Origin: Hydractinia symbiolongicarpus
Taxonomy: Eukaryota > Cnidaria > Hydrozoa > Anthoathecata > Hydractiniidae
Reading direction: 5' to 3'
Length of the DNA stretch: 64,000 nucleotides
Assembly: GCF_029227915.1 (NCBI RefSeq)
Contig: NC_079888.1
Location: forward strand, 16,351,001-16,415,000
Each line of letters begins with the position of its first letter. Positions within the stretch are counted from its first letter, which is position 1. Below are positions 24,674-36,375 of the stretch, piece after piece. The position numbers and the translations under genes were made by a program. The notes under the pieces were generated by a model. It did no database searches. It worked only from the letters and a program-made list of their open reading frames with translations, and was not told where the DNA came from.

Positions 24674-27118
24674 GCTTGCTCATAGATTTAAAGGACTAGA
24701 ACTATTTAATAATTCTGAGATCTGAAATTGGGGAGTGTCCGACCAAGGCGGAAGTTTATCGGACGTTTTGTCTGACGAAAGTTCGAAACGAGCTACGGAC
24801 ATGTCCAGTCTCCCCAATAAATTTTATTAGTTAGTTTTGCCGTCGTTAAAACCTTTCATGACAGAAAAATTTTGCTGTCGTGATTTTTGTTTTGTGGTCG
24901 AACATTTTTGCTGAGGGCTGATGGTACATCTATCTTTATGCTTTATGAGGGTCTATAATGCTCAATGTATGTTATTACATCTGGAAAAAGGCTAAATTTC
25001 CTGCATGTTATTTTGAAAACTAATGCATGTAGTCAAAATAGTCTATTCCTGACCTAATTAGCCAATACAGAGACTTTTGACGTAGTCCCAGTAGAGCAAC
25101 CATTATGATTGAGTGCATCGCAGATACAAGCATAGCTAGTCTATGTAAAATCTAACTAAGCTACTATCCTAATTTGGCATGATATATAGTCTAATCTCCC
25201 TCAGTTTGAAAAAGAAACTACGAAACAATAACATATCAACATTTTTATAAAAAAGAGAAATCAGAGCATACTGTGTATATGTACTCACCAAAATACTAGG
25301 TCGTAAGCGCGAACTAAAGTGGACGCAGAAATTACTTACTTTGAGTAACATTTTTCAAGATAAATTTGATGCCATCTATAGCCTTTCAATGTCGGTGTTA
25401 AAATTGCATGTTGTTTACATAAACAAGTACATGTCTTAAAATAAAATGTTTTTTAGACATATATATACTAATGTCTAAAAAATATTCTTAAATATTTTGT
25501 TGTTTTAAAATAGTATATATATACACATCCCAGGACAAGATTGTTCAGCATATGAAAATTTGTTTCTGATTTTTCTGGGTGCATGCTAAACTGCTACTGT
25601 TATCTTTACTGTTACTTTCTAACTTTATTCCTTCATCAAACAAAAATTTCAAGACAAATTTTTACCCTGTTCATAGAAGTTATACATCATGTTTAATCCA
25701 AAAAATGTGAAATTAATCCATGCAGTTTTTTGAAATACAGTTTGTCTCGTCTTTCATCCTTTTCCCTATTCCACCCTATAAACATATTCTTAGGTATATA
25801 TGCATTTGTTTCTTTTTGTTATAAGGTTTCCCATGGTTATGATTTTTAAACAGCTTTTTTATGTCCTTGGTTAGGTCCTTTTTTTAGGCCAGTTTTGTTA
25901 GTTTTCCATGTTTTATTGGCTATCGATTCCATTGGTATTGATTTAAAAAACATATTTCTGTTTCAAAAAACTATTTTCAAATTGAAAGTATTCCATTAAA
26001 GTCGAAAAGGGTATGTAATATATTAATAAGTCTGAAGTATAGGTGAAAGTAAAGTTGAATAATCACTTTCCTTTTAATTTGTTACAAAGTTCAACTTAAA
26101 ACTGGTAAATAGGTTGCATTTCATTTATATCTGTTACTATGGTGATGTGAACATATACATTATATATTTGTTAACTATATATCCTTTGGGTGTTGCAGAA
26201 AAATACAAACTTTCACAGAGAAAAAGAAGATATTGATCTATAAATAGCAACACAGTTTGACTTTGTTTCAGGCTGTTCTGGGTTTTTGTACCTTACAGTG
26301 AACTCATATGGTTTGTTCCAGAATGAATCCTATACCTTAAGTTTCTTTTTTGTTCCAGGAAACTATCAATAAAGTTAAAATAAAAGTAGTCCTATTAATT
26401 AGTTTCAGTTTCAGTTTTGTGATTTAATATTTGTTTCTAGTCATTATAAAAAGTGTTTTCAACAATGAAGCGAAAGAGAAATAGCTATTAAACAATATAT
26501 AAATATATGATGTTAAAAGAAAAAAGTAAAAAAAACTGACAGAGAAATGTGTCTTTTTATACACATGCTAAACACCAACTAGGCAATTCTTAATAATACT
26601 TAATAATAGAAGATAATTATTAACTTAATTTTTTATTATTTCATTAATAACCTTAACCTTTTAGAGTGCCAAAAGGATGATAGGCATTAAAACTGAAGAA
26701 ATAGCAAGCTGTTGTTGTTTGTAAAAGAACTGATTTATAATTACTGATTTGTAATTGATTTACTAAGTACCAGACATTGTATTTTTTTAGTTATGATGCA
26801 AAAAGGTTTTATATTTTTACAAGCTACGAAATAACATGATCTTTTCTTTACATGATTGTATAGAGAAATAAAAGTAGCTGAAAAACTAGGGCATAAGCCT
26901 TTTCCTATTTGTAGATCACATGAATAATGTCTTCTATCTTTCAAAATGTTTGTTGCAAATGGTTACAATCTATTTCTTTATTTTAAAAGAAGTTATATAC
27001 TTATAATCGTGATCTTCATATGGCACTGCTAAAAAAAAAATTATTTTTTGCTCTAATGTTTGGCATCTGTTTTTTATTTTTAGATGTATGTTAATATAAA
27101 TTTAATATCATATTGTTG

Positions 27119-29113
27119 ATGGAACACAACAGTTTGACGAGTATTGCATCGGCACGGCCCATCATATACGCAGAAGGGTTATTCGCATCTTGTTATTTGG
27201 AACATGGCAAGTTCGTTCCAGAAGAGGGCTTAAGTCAAGCAGATTTATGGAGCATATTGAGTGGGGAGTTTTTGCAATCGGGATCTGAACTAATTGAAGA
27301 TTTTGCAGTGAGTGTTTTTAACTGCAACTTTTGTGTATGGCTTTGTTTTAAACGTTTGTGTGTGTTATGTGGCAGTGTGCAAAGTTTGCTTCACATGTTG
27401 TATGGGTAAAACAATGACAAAATAAAAGGGCTTCGTAGGATTCACAGACCTTTTTCTTATACAATCTTGTACTCAGGCAGTGATACTGATAATCTATGAT
27501 AAAATCTCAAGAATTTATGTTAAATACAGAAAAATTAAAATTAATTACTAATGTGAATATTTTTCAATTATTACTAAGGTTTAAAAACAAGTTAACACTT
27601 TTCATAATGACAGTGACACTATCAAAATATGAGTTACAGCAAGTAAGACAAAACTTTAAAAGTGAGTGAAAGTGAGTGAAAAATTGCACCATCTTGTGAG
27701 TAGAAAAATGTCACTACCTTGTGAGTAGAAAAGTTGCACTGTATTGTGTCTGGATAAGAGTGAATGACTGAATAATTAGGATTAGGGTAAAAAATAAAAC
27801 AAAAAAAATTAATAAAACAAAAAATTACAGTTTTGACCTACTAGTAATAAATTTTAGGAGTGAAATGTGTTAAAAGGTTCCTGAATACTTATGAGATTAA
27901 ACAATTTTTGATTGACTTTGGACAGCTTTTTTTGATAGTCAGAAAAAGTGTGATATTTAAGAAAGTCCAATAAAAAGTTTCATGTTTTTTTTGTTTATAT
28001 TTGTTGGTGACGTGTAAAACGAAACCCCTAATGACAACTGTTTTGAAATCTATTTTAAGTGATTAATAGCAGTGTGCAATTAAAACTAATTGTCTCTCAA
28101 ACGTCATTTATACTTTCTCATCAGCAGACATGTGATAGATTTGCTGAAAAGTGAAAACATATTCGACTATTTAAAAGTATTTGCATGTTTGCGTGCATGT
28201 AAAATTACGATCTCAGTGATCTTAAGCTAAATCTACACTGAAAACGTTTTTGGTTTCCTGTGGCACGTCGCCAGGTTTTTTTCTGTTGTATCAAAATAGA
28301 ACGAAGTATTTTAAAAGCACAAGCTTAAATTCGATGCAAACTTTCGCTCTCATATATAGCCAAAACGTGCCGAGGCGCAGGATTTTTTTTTAAAGTGAAT
28401 TCTTAATGTCATTTTACGTCAATCGAAAGAATATCGTGTGTGGAGAATCCTGGCTTACACACATTTTTAATATTTACAAAAACTCTACTATTATCTTTCA
28501 AAACTGTAAAAGGTCAGATTGGAAAACTTTCTTTACCAAAATGTAAAATTTCCGATCCCATAAAAGTAGCAACTAAAGTGAAGGAAATATGATAGGGACC
28601 TATGTTCTCTATGTGGATTTTAGTACTGTTAACGTTTTGTTGTTTTTGCTTTAGTTGAAATGCAAACTGGGTAAACTGCAAAGCGAGGCGGGAAATGCTT
28701 ACGAGATGGACCAGTTCCCTAAAGAAATCATACGGACTGTATCAACATGTGAGCGTGTTCTGCATGATTCTCCTAAAAGATGTAAAACTCAAACAGACGA
28801 CATTCCTTTAGTCCGTGTGTCCACGGTAAACAAAACTGAAAATTTTATAGAAGATGCTTCTGAAGAGACGAAAATTCGAAAGTTTTTCGAAAATCAAGTT
28901 TCGTGGATAATGGGCGACGACGGGGAGGAATTTGTTAGCATGGAGACCTTTCAAAGGTTCACAGATGCGCTCATTTTACTGGACGTTTTAAAACAACACA
29001 ATGTTCCATCTGTGGTTAGCTTCTTATCACGTCGAGACGAACCTATAGCGATTACGTTTAGTAAAATACAGATAGGACTAGACTCTCTTATGTTTTGTCT
29101 GTTTCAGGCATAG
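27119..29113 (+). CDS. Two-exon gene for an unrecognised 215-residue protein
   Basis: Exon 1 is 27119-27307 (ATG 27119, 63 codons, donor gtgagt, phase 0) and exon 2 is 28655-29113 (acceptor ttgctttag, stop TAG). The join is in frame. A tttttag acceptor 35 bases before the ATG suggests the 5' UTR is also spliced. The protein is acidic and soluble with no signal peptide or membrane segment. Exon 1 includes IIYAEGLFASCYLEHGKF; the tail reads VVSFLSRRDEPIAITFSK and ends LDSLMFCLFQA. The pattern of the last 60 residues faintly recalls the second half of RAD9-like clamp proteins, but this is a weak guess. Codon-level composition (few AT-only codons, long open exon of 152 codons) supports a real gene. 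Confidence 0.65.
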
Positions 29114-30126
29114 CAAAAAAAGGAAAATTCCAGTTCCTAGGTTAATTATTAATTTAAAACTTGAATATATTATATATAATATTATAATTGTATTAACTTT
29201 AAGAAAATTTCATTTTGTTTGTCGCTAAAAATGAAATATCATTTATTTTTACTTAAATGAAGTTGTTTGAAGAGATACTAACCCTCTCTGCATTTTCCCT
29301 GGTACTTTATGAGGTGTTTAAATTTTCACTATGTTAAGCTCGTGAAGATATTGGGAAAATATAGCTTACGTCATTAAAAACAAATTTTTTATGAGTTACA
29401 AGTTAAAGTGGTCAACCTCACGTCCAAGACCTGTAAGTTTTTTTACATCAGGATGGAACTTCTCCAGATGTAAAAAACACAGAGAAAAGTTGCTCGTTGT
29501 TGGCTTATTATCTTAAACTGTTTATTTATTTGGAATCTGCGTTCAATTGTTCTTTTGTATACCAATTGTGCAGTAAAATTATTAGAATTAGCGTTTGCGT
29601 AAGTAAAACTGAACATTTCCAAACATCCACAAAATTAAAAATTTATCCATGCAGATAAAAATCCGAGCTAAATTTGTTTATTTTTTTAGCAAGTTGCGGT
29701 CATGTGTATGTATTTCCTCCATGATTCCATCTGTTGTTTTGCTTCGGAGCATTTGTATGGTAGGTTTTGCCATGCAAATCAGTTCAAGCATATTTTCATA
29801 CAAACTTGACACTCCCTGAATACACCGCCAACATATTTTCTTTGCGATTCTCGTATGCTACATTGTAATGAGCTCTTACCAGTTTTGGAGCTTAGTGGAT
29901 TTTCCACAGATCATATGGTGGAAAGATCAAGACACAAAGCCTAAAGAATGTATGATGGTTCAATATTGTCCCACATAAGCAAGCCAAAAATAGTACTTAA
30001 CCCGAATTTCACACCACAAGCTATAATATAAAAATCACAAACCTCGTGGAAAATTTAAGGGGCGTAATAAAGAAAAACAGCTTAGGCGACCGGCACAGTT
30101 ATCTCTGCAGTTATCGCTAGCTTTGT

Positions 30127-30290
30127 ATGAAGCGGAAGGCGGGTCAATAATGCGTAGTCCAATTTCGTTTCAATTTATTATGCGACCACCATTTCTAGAA
30201 ATCGTGGTCCAAGACTTTTGCGTCGGCGCTTTCTAGACGATTTCTAGAAACGGTGGTCGCACAATAAATTACGACCCGTCCCCGCTTCAT
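30127..30290. mobile_element. Foldback (long hairpin) element
   Basis: The left arm 30127-30205 and right arm 30237-30290 are inverted copies: atgaagcgg...cgggtc at the outer side and gcgaccaccatttctagaaa at the inner side, with two point differences in the inner block and an extra ~20 bases in the left arm. The loop is about 31 bases. GC-richer than its surroundings; no coding capacity. Confidence 0.75.
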
Positions 30291-30640
30291 AGCTTTGCCT
30301 CGGTGGGTCGGGTGGGCGCTTTACTTAATAAAAGGGACTGCTTGAGAGACCGCCTTTTTGACCGCGGCGGCGGTGTTAAGGGGGAATTTCACGAAGCGAA
30401 TTGAACGGCGAATTTGACTAGTTGTGTAAATCTGTTTACCGAAGAAAACAAAAAAATAAGAGTAACAAAAAGTAAGATGGCGGGAGCTACAACAAGTACA
30501 AGTGGGTATTTTGCAGTAGACGTCAAAAAAGATTGCCCTCACATAGCGGTATTTCTTTGTCGTTTGCATAAAATTTGTATTTGAGCACTTAAGTTTTAGT
30601 CATTACATCTAAGACCAATAATGTTGTTGTTATCTAGCAA

Positions 30641-31022
30641 GCTATTCTCGAATCTGGGTTAACATGCTTGAAATTTTCTGATCATTTTTAACAAAAATGA
30701 CCAACATATTTAAATTCAGCACCAAAATTTATGGAAACATGCAAATTTTTAAGTTTATACACTAAGTACAACTTCCTCTATTAGTAGCTAGCCAAACTTT
30801 CGATGAATTTTTTACTGCAGTTAGATATTATGGTCAAACTCTTATAAAATTTGAAAACTTTAAATTACAATAAATCCTATTCTAATAATCTTTTGGTATT
30901 CTAAATTTTCTATGTTATATAATTTTTGCTGATAAATCCAAATATGCCACCTATTTTTCTCAAAAGTTCCTTGTTTGTTTGTTTTTTTAAATTTGATAAT
31001 GTTAACCCGGATCCGAGAATAC
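30641..31022 (-). mobile_element. MITE with terminal inverted repeats, copy 2
   Basis: Same family as 11201-11602 but inverted: it begins gctattctcgaatctgggtt and ends gttaacccggatccgagaat. Internal sequence matches copy 1 throughout with scattered changes. It ends about 40 bases from the tail of the SINE at 31066-31416. Confidence 0.78.
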
Positions 31023-31065
31023 ATAGTATACTTTCATTTCTGCACACTCAAGATATTGTTGCATG

Positions 31066-31416
31066 ATAGATAGATAGATAGATGTGCATATTTTACATGG
31101 CTAGCCTCACAAATATCGAGGGATATACCCTGTCTATTATTTCCAGGAGGGGCCATGGCGTAGATGGAGAGTCCTAGAGTATTTAATGCTTATTTTGAGC
31201 TACGCAGACCCAATTAGAGCCCGCGCTCTACTAGACAACTCCCGGCAACATCCAACGGCCCACACAGTGTGCCATCTTCCCAATTTCCCTTACATGGCTT
31301 GGGTTAACCCGGGGCTATGGTAACATTCACTCGCCCATGTTGAATCGCCGTCAAGAGGAATCGAACCCCGGTCTCCCGCACAGAGTACGAGAGCTATAAC
31401 CACTAATCTACGGCGC
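31066..31416 (-). repeat. tRNA-derived SINE, full length
   Basis: On the minus strand from 31416: tRNA-like head with A-box-like and B-box (ggttcgattcc), body, and a tail of ATCT repeats (GATA on the plus strand, 31066-31082). It is about 351 bases and matches the copy at 7964-8311 closely, the tRNA-like head being almost identical, which suggests recent activity. Confidence 0.82.
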
Positions 31417-31499
31417 CACAAATTCAAGTGTTTTTTTGATGACAGAAGTTTCCTGCAATGAATTTCCAATGTAAAGTATGTAAAGGGGAAAGGGGTAAA

Positions 31500-31910
31500 C
31501 ATTTCAAGAGATGACACTAAAAGGGAAACAGTTTCCCATGTTTTATAGGGAAATTCCCATGTCATATAGGGAAATGGTTTCCCATATAGGAAACTGTTTC
31601 CTTAACTATTTTTTTGATTTTAATTTGGGCTTCCCTTTTGGGAAACCGTTACCCATTCTCACAACCATTTTACGGAATTGCGGTAAGAGGCTATGATAAT
31701 TTTTTTTCCTTCAGTAAAAATTTGTGGGGAAATATTCCCTTTCTAATGGTTAAAAATTTGTAGTGCTTAACCAGCTTGTGCGCAGATTTTTTTTTATTTT
31801 GGTGGTTTCCCTAATGTGAAACCATTGCCGTATTTCTGGGCTGTTTAGGGTAATGGTTTCCCAAATGAAAAACTGAAGTTTCCCAAATGGGAAACCATTT
31901 CCCAGATTGG
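31500..31910. repeat. Region of repeated gggaaa / tttccc phrases
   Basis: Variants of gggaaatggtttcccat occur at least eight times in both orientations, so the region can fold on itself extensively (for example tttcccaaatgggaaacc near 31882). It looks like decayed inverted-repeat elements inserted into each other. Confidence 0.5.
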
Positions 31911-32454
31911 CCAAGATTGTAGCTAGATTGTAGCTGTTGGCTAAGATTGTGGCTAGCACATATAGATATATTTGATTAATTATTTTACTTTGCTACTTTC
32001 TGTAATTAGTCTGTATCAGGTGGCGATCTAGCCAATTTTTTTAATACGTTAGAGCCCTCAAAAATTGAATGACTTAGCTTGAGGTCTTAAAAGTGCAGAG
32101 TCTGTAAAGTCTTTTAAGTAGGCTATATTGGGCAAAGCACAATAAGTTGTTTCTGAAATGAACTTTGTGACTCATAAACAAACTAAGGTTAGGGTAAAAC
32201 AAAGTTCTGCAGGCATCATTATTGCCATGATCAAAGATTTTTGTGAACATCATGCTAACTCTTAATAGTAACCCACATTAATTATATACAATTATTACTC
32301 TATCACATTGCTAACAAAGGCTACCTTAAAGCTTACCTCCCACTTTAAAAAAAGTATTCTAAAATCAACTCAAAATATTGTACTAATAACGAAAAAAAAA
32401 TTCTTTTGTACTTATTTTGATTTGTTCGCAAGATATTCGTTGTTGAAGTTGTAA

Positions 32455-32555
32455 AATATTAGCTGAAGAAGAAGCTTCGTGCCAGTCGCCATCTTGTGTC
32501 CCGATTTTAAATAAATTCCTTCGCGGGAGGGCTTGTGACGTCAACTCCCGGATGA
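32455..32555 (-). repeat. Dispersed block with TGACGTCA and AAGATGGCGAC
   Basis: On the minus strand: catccgggagttgacgtcac, then aaggaattt, then aagatggcgactgg and cacgaagctt. It is homologous to 12700-12770, and its first 20 bases are homologous to 33817-33838, which points the other way. TGACGTCA is a full CRE palindrome (32536-32543), and AAGATGGCG matches a YY1-type site, so the block could be a promoter or the start of a retroelement. Confidence 0.5.
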
Positions 32556-33026
32556 TAATTTCGCTGACTCTGCCGTTGGCCCATGTTTTTATATACAAAG
32601 TGGTTTTATATATGACAAAGTGGTTGTTGTTTTTTCAACATTTGTAACGGGTACTGAAGATGAGTTTGTAACAGGTATATACTGAAGATAAGAAAACACT
32701 TGTTTTTTACTTCCCTTTTTAAAACTGAGTTCCCGTGAAAAAGTTGTGGGCTTTCTTAGTTTTGAAGTTTCGACCAGTGAAAAGTCCACAAAACCTAACA
32801 GTGAATCAGACTCTAGCTGGGAAAGCTGATATGAGGATGAGAGTGGAAGTTGAAGCAATAGTTTAGTAGTGAACCGTGGCCTTTTTAGCTATTCCGATGC
32901 TGTCAGAACGAGATTGGCTCTTTCTGACTTGTGTAGAGACTTCAATGCCCACAGGAGACAGGTCGCGGCGCCGGAAAGTATATTTTAAAGTGAAAAAGAA
33001 GCTATTTAGGGCTATCAGAGCAAACC

Positions 33027-33164
33027 ATGGCGGGCGACATTTTATTTTACTCTTTCGAAAAATACCGCGCTGTGATCCCTAAGAGTGTGTGTTGGTTAGA
33101 AGAGTTAGACTCTGAAAGCGTTTTTAATTTAGAAGATTTGCAGAAAACTTCATTTTATGACTAG
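33027..33164 (+). CDS. Possible first coding exon (45 codons), unassigned
   Basis: The start context accATGGCGGGC is strong and the peptide MAGDILFYSFEKYRAVIPKS continues open for 45 codons with balanced composition. It stops at TAG 33162. A GT donor at 33115 (GAA AGC then gttttt) would leave phase 0, which is what the ZnF-UBP exon at 36165 needs. That link is speculation; it may be a stand-alone small frame. Confidence 0.22.
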   Translation: MAGDILFYSFEKYRAVIPKSVCWLEELDSESVFNLEDLQKTSFYD

Positions 33165-33816
33165 ACTATTGGCAGCGTTAATAATCATGACCATGCGGAA
33201 GTAAACATAGAAAGAACGGGTGCAAAAACACAACCCTGGGCTTATTATAATAACAAATCAAGCAACCTCGATCCCAGGGCCTATAGCGTTCTTTGATATG
33301 AGAATGAAACGCGACACAAAAAATAAATTAAAATAGATTAATATAAGAAAGCAAAAAAGAAAAAAAAAGAAAGAAGAATCAACAACAAGCGCAGAATCCT
33401 GTAAATCCCCTGCCTAGTGTACCACAATATAATAGAAAAGTCTTAGACGCAACGTAGAAGAGCGAGCACCTATACCAGAATTTTCATATGGCCTAATGCA
33501 AAGACAAGTAGACAGAGATTTAGAATTGCCAAAGCCTTTTTTGCCAACGTTGATCAAAACATTCTAGTGATTAAAACTCGACTGAAAGGTATCGACTCTG
33601 TTAATGAGTACACACAGCTCGTTTTTTCTTGCCTGTTGAAAGACTGGCAAAGGAATGCTTTCCAGCGCTACTTCTATTATTCTTATTACAAAAAGCCATA
33701 GCACAAAAACACATTTTATAATTATTAACAAAATTAATCTTAGTTGCAACAACTTACTCTTCTTCCTTTTCTCTGAGTTATTGTTTTGCGGCAACATGTT
33801 CAGGGGGCCTTTTTTG

Positions 33817-33880
33817 CCATCCGGGAGATGACGTCAAACTGGGTTTAATCCGAAAAAAAAAATTATCAAAAAATGGCGGC
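33817..33880 (+). repeat. Dispersed block with TGACGTCA and AAATGGCGGC
   Basis: ccatccgggagatgacgtca (CRE at 33829-33836), then aaaatggcggctttcg. It mirrors the block at 32455-32555, so the two face outward from a 1.3 kb segment. A similar cgccattttttgata occurs at 13650. Confidence 0.5.
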
Positions 33881-34031
33881 TTTCGAAAAGGAAGCATGCT
33901 GTAAACACAAGATAATGTGGCTTTATATTAGCTTTATTATTTCAAATTTTACTTAATAAATGTTAAATTACAAATTCTCAACATAATATAAACAGAATAA
34001 GATGAACTTTTTTGAAGTGGGAGGTAAGCTC

Positions 34032-34588
34032 TAAGGGAAGAAATTATTTGCGGAAGAAATTTGTGAGAAACTTTTTTTTCGGAATTATATAATTTTTGTG
34101 GATTTTGCCCAAATCCGCAAAAATGAATTCCACGGTAGGGAAGAAATTTTGGTGATCCACAAAAATAAATTCCGCAAAACTTTTGAAATTTTTCATCTGC
34201 AAAAATAAATTCTGCAAATTAATCCTGTGAAGATGGCAAGTTTTGTTACCTGCAATGACGAAGATGATAGTGACGAAGAAAGTGGTCTGTGAAGGACGAT
34301 CCATGTAGAAATATTTTCGATATTTTCAGTGATGATATTTGATCTTGCATTTGTTATATACAGCTTAGTACACTTTTTTTAATTTTGATGAAAATTAGAG
34401 AGATAATATTCCAAAAATCGGATGTTTTTCATACACTTAGGTACTAAATTAGGTTTTTCCGGACTTTTGATTTACCAAATTTCTTGCATCCACAAAATAT
34501 TATTCACAAAATATGCCATTTTTTGGTCGCTCATTCGCAAAATTAAATTCTGCACAAATCTCTTTCGTAAATAATTTCTTCCCTTGAG
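34032..34588. mobile_element. ~555 bp inverted-repeat MITE
   Basis: The left end aagggaagaaattatttgcg (continuing gaagaaatttgtg) is mirrored at the right end (cacaaatctctttcgtaaat, then aatttcttccctt), giving about 31 bases of terminal inverted repeat with a few differences. The interior repeats the phrases ccgcaaa and gcaaaataaattc. A minus-strand frame of 86 codons is low-complexity and not convincing. Confidence 0.7.
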
Positions 34589-36164
34589 GTAGTCAATGAA
34601 GCTCTAAATGTTTGTTTTCAAGTTGAAGTATTTCAATACTTCTTGGTATTTATATTAACAAAAGCCCTATGTATATTTATATATATACTTTTTTGCCATG
34701 TTCTGTAGTTTGTTCTTATTAAAGAAAAATCTAAACCCAGTGACAGTTGTTTAGTGTTCCTGTATAAGTGTTACAAAATTTAGTCAGTGCTTCACTTGTT
34801 CAACCTAAATTTGCTTTGCTTTTTAATATTATTGCTACTAGTAGATAAGGCCTGTGGACTTGATAACAGTGTTCCCTCTATTGTGTCAGGCTTAAACAAC
34901 TGATCACGAAAATTGTATAGGACCTTCTACTTTTGGCGACCAGTTACAGAGATAATAGGGTTTAATAGTTTTTTGATGATGTCATTACCTGTCTGTTCTG
35001 AAACAGGTCAATTGACCCAGTTCAAAGAAATTAGTCCAATTTTGGTCCAAGGTGGTTGAATATTTCCACCTGTTTCCAAGTTATGAAGCCTTTAACTTAA
35101 AAGTGCAATTCAATGGCTTTACTAATGATGATTCAGTTATTGATTTCAAACTAATGTATTTATAGCGATAATGTCAGTCATTTTTTACCAAGTGGGTAAC
35201 TAGGGACAACCTGGGACCAAATTGGGTGATTTTTCCAAACCTGGGTGATTTTTCCAAACCTGGGTTTCTGAATCAGTTTCAGAGTGGATGGATTCATGAC
35301 ATCATCAAAAGAATGTGTAAACCGCAATATCTCTACAACTGTTGGTATTATACGGTAAAAGCAACCGATATACAAACTTCGAAATATTTTCGAATTTTAG
35401 CAGGTCCTTGCTGACATCAGCAAAAATTCAAAGCTCTTATTTCTCTCTAGGTGTTCGTCAAAAGCACATAATTCTTTACATTATTTTTATCAGTGCTTCG
35501 AGCTCTAGAGAGGCAATGGGTAAACAAATTTCTAAAAAAATATTTTCTGTGCATTGACGGGCACGTGTAGACGTCATAAAAATTCAAGTGATGGTTCTCT
35601 TTTCCATTGTTCTCCTGTTGGTTCTTTTTCCCATTGTTCTCCTTCATTGACTAGTATTATTATTGTACAAATCATAGCTTATTTAACCACCAAAAAGAAT
35701 ACTGAAGACTTTATATGGAAAAAAAGTAGTGTTGTCAGATCTTAAACATTTCTCCAAGTTAATTTAGCAGGATGACAAAGTTGCATCAAATTTAGACCTT
35801 GCACAGTTCTCTGATGAGTACTTCAATCTTTGTAAAAACAAGTTGATTGTTACAAAACAATTATCTCTGTGTTTTCAGTCAGGGACTCATTATATAATAT
35901 TTTATTGACAATGAGAAGTAACTATTAGCCACCAAAAGATATAAGTAGCCAATACCTTTTTCGTAGATGGTATGTGCCACATCCATATTATAGAGTCGAC
36001 ATTTTGCACTTAAATTTTCAGTCTGGGTCTACTTTCAAAAAGTTTTTCAAACTATATAACTTTTTTAAATCCTATTAAAAGTTGCTTTCCTGACAAGGTA
36101 ATTTGACCTGTAAATTATGACAAGGTCTTTCAATTGTAATAACATTGTTCTGTTTTCTCTTCAG

Positions 36165-36375
36165 ACTGCACTACATGAGGACATTACGGTTGATATACAA
36201 GCACCTTGTGGAAGATGTGCCAATGTGGGTGAAAACTGGCTCTGCTTGACATGTTCAATAGTTTTTTGTAGTCGATATGTGAAGGAGCATATGGTCGAGC
36301 ACAACATGGAAACGCAACATCCAATCGCATTGAGCTTCTCCGATGCCAGTGTTTGGTGCTATTCCTGCGAGTCAT
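36165..36375 (+). CDS. ZnF-UBP domain exon, HDAC6-type
   Basis: Acceptor tctcttcag, 70 codons plus one base, donor gtatgt. The translation includes CGRCANVGENWLCLTCSIVFC, then RYVKEHMVEHNMETQHPIAL and SVWCYSC. That order of Cys and His ligands and the W-C-Y-x-C motif match the ubiquitin-binding ZnF-UBP (BUZ) finger of HDAC6 and several USPs, which binds the free C-terminal Gly-Gly of ubiquitin (family knowledge). The first Cys/His pair and the last strand (after CES-Y) must lie in neighbouring exons, which I could not find. A phase-0 start and phase-1 end are clear. It could be part of a larger gene or a small ZnF-UBP protein; a degraded copy cannot be excluded. Confidence 0.72.

Larger units (their letters stand above)
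21420..27118. other. Intergenic stretch without a confident gene
   Basis: Contains miniature elements (22096, 22896), a perfect cccgtgg stem repeat (22288), AT microsatellites, and an orphan 74-codon frame at 24452-24673 listed separately. A 145-codon minus-strand frame at 21949-21512 shows no domain or signal and I do not call it. Confidence 0.5.
29114..36164. other. Repeat-rich stretch with no confident gene
   Basis: Apart from the elements listed separately (30127, 30641, 31066, 32455, 33817, 34032) this stretch has phrases of gggaaacc/ggtttccc in both orientations (31500-31900), a doubled 19-base unit at 35226-35264, and short AT-rich frames without domain features. A 45-codon frame at 33027 is listed as a possible first exon. 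Confidence 0.5.
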
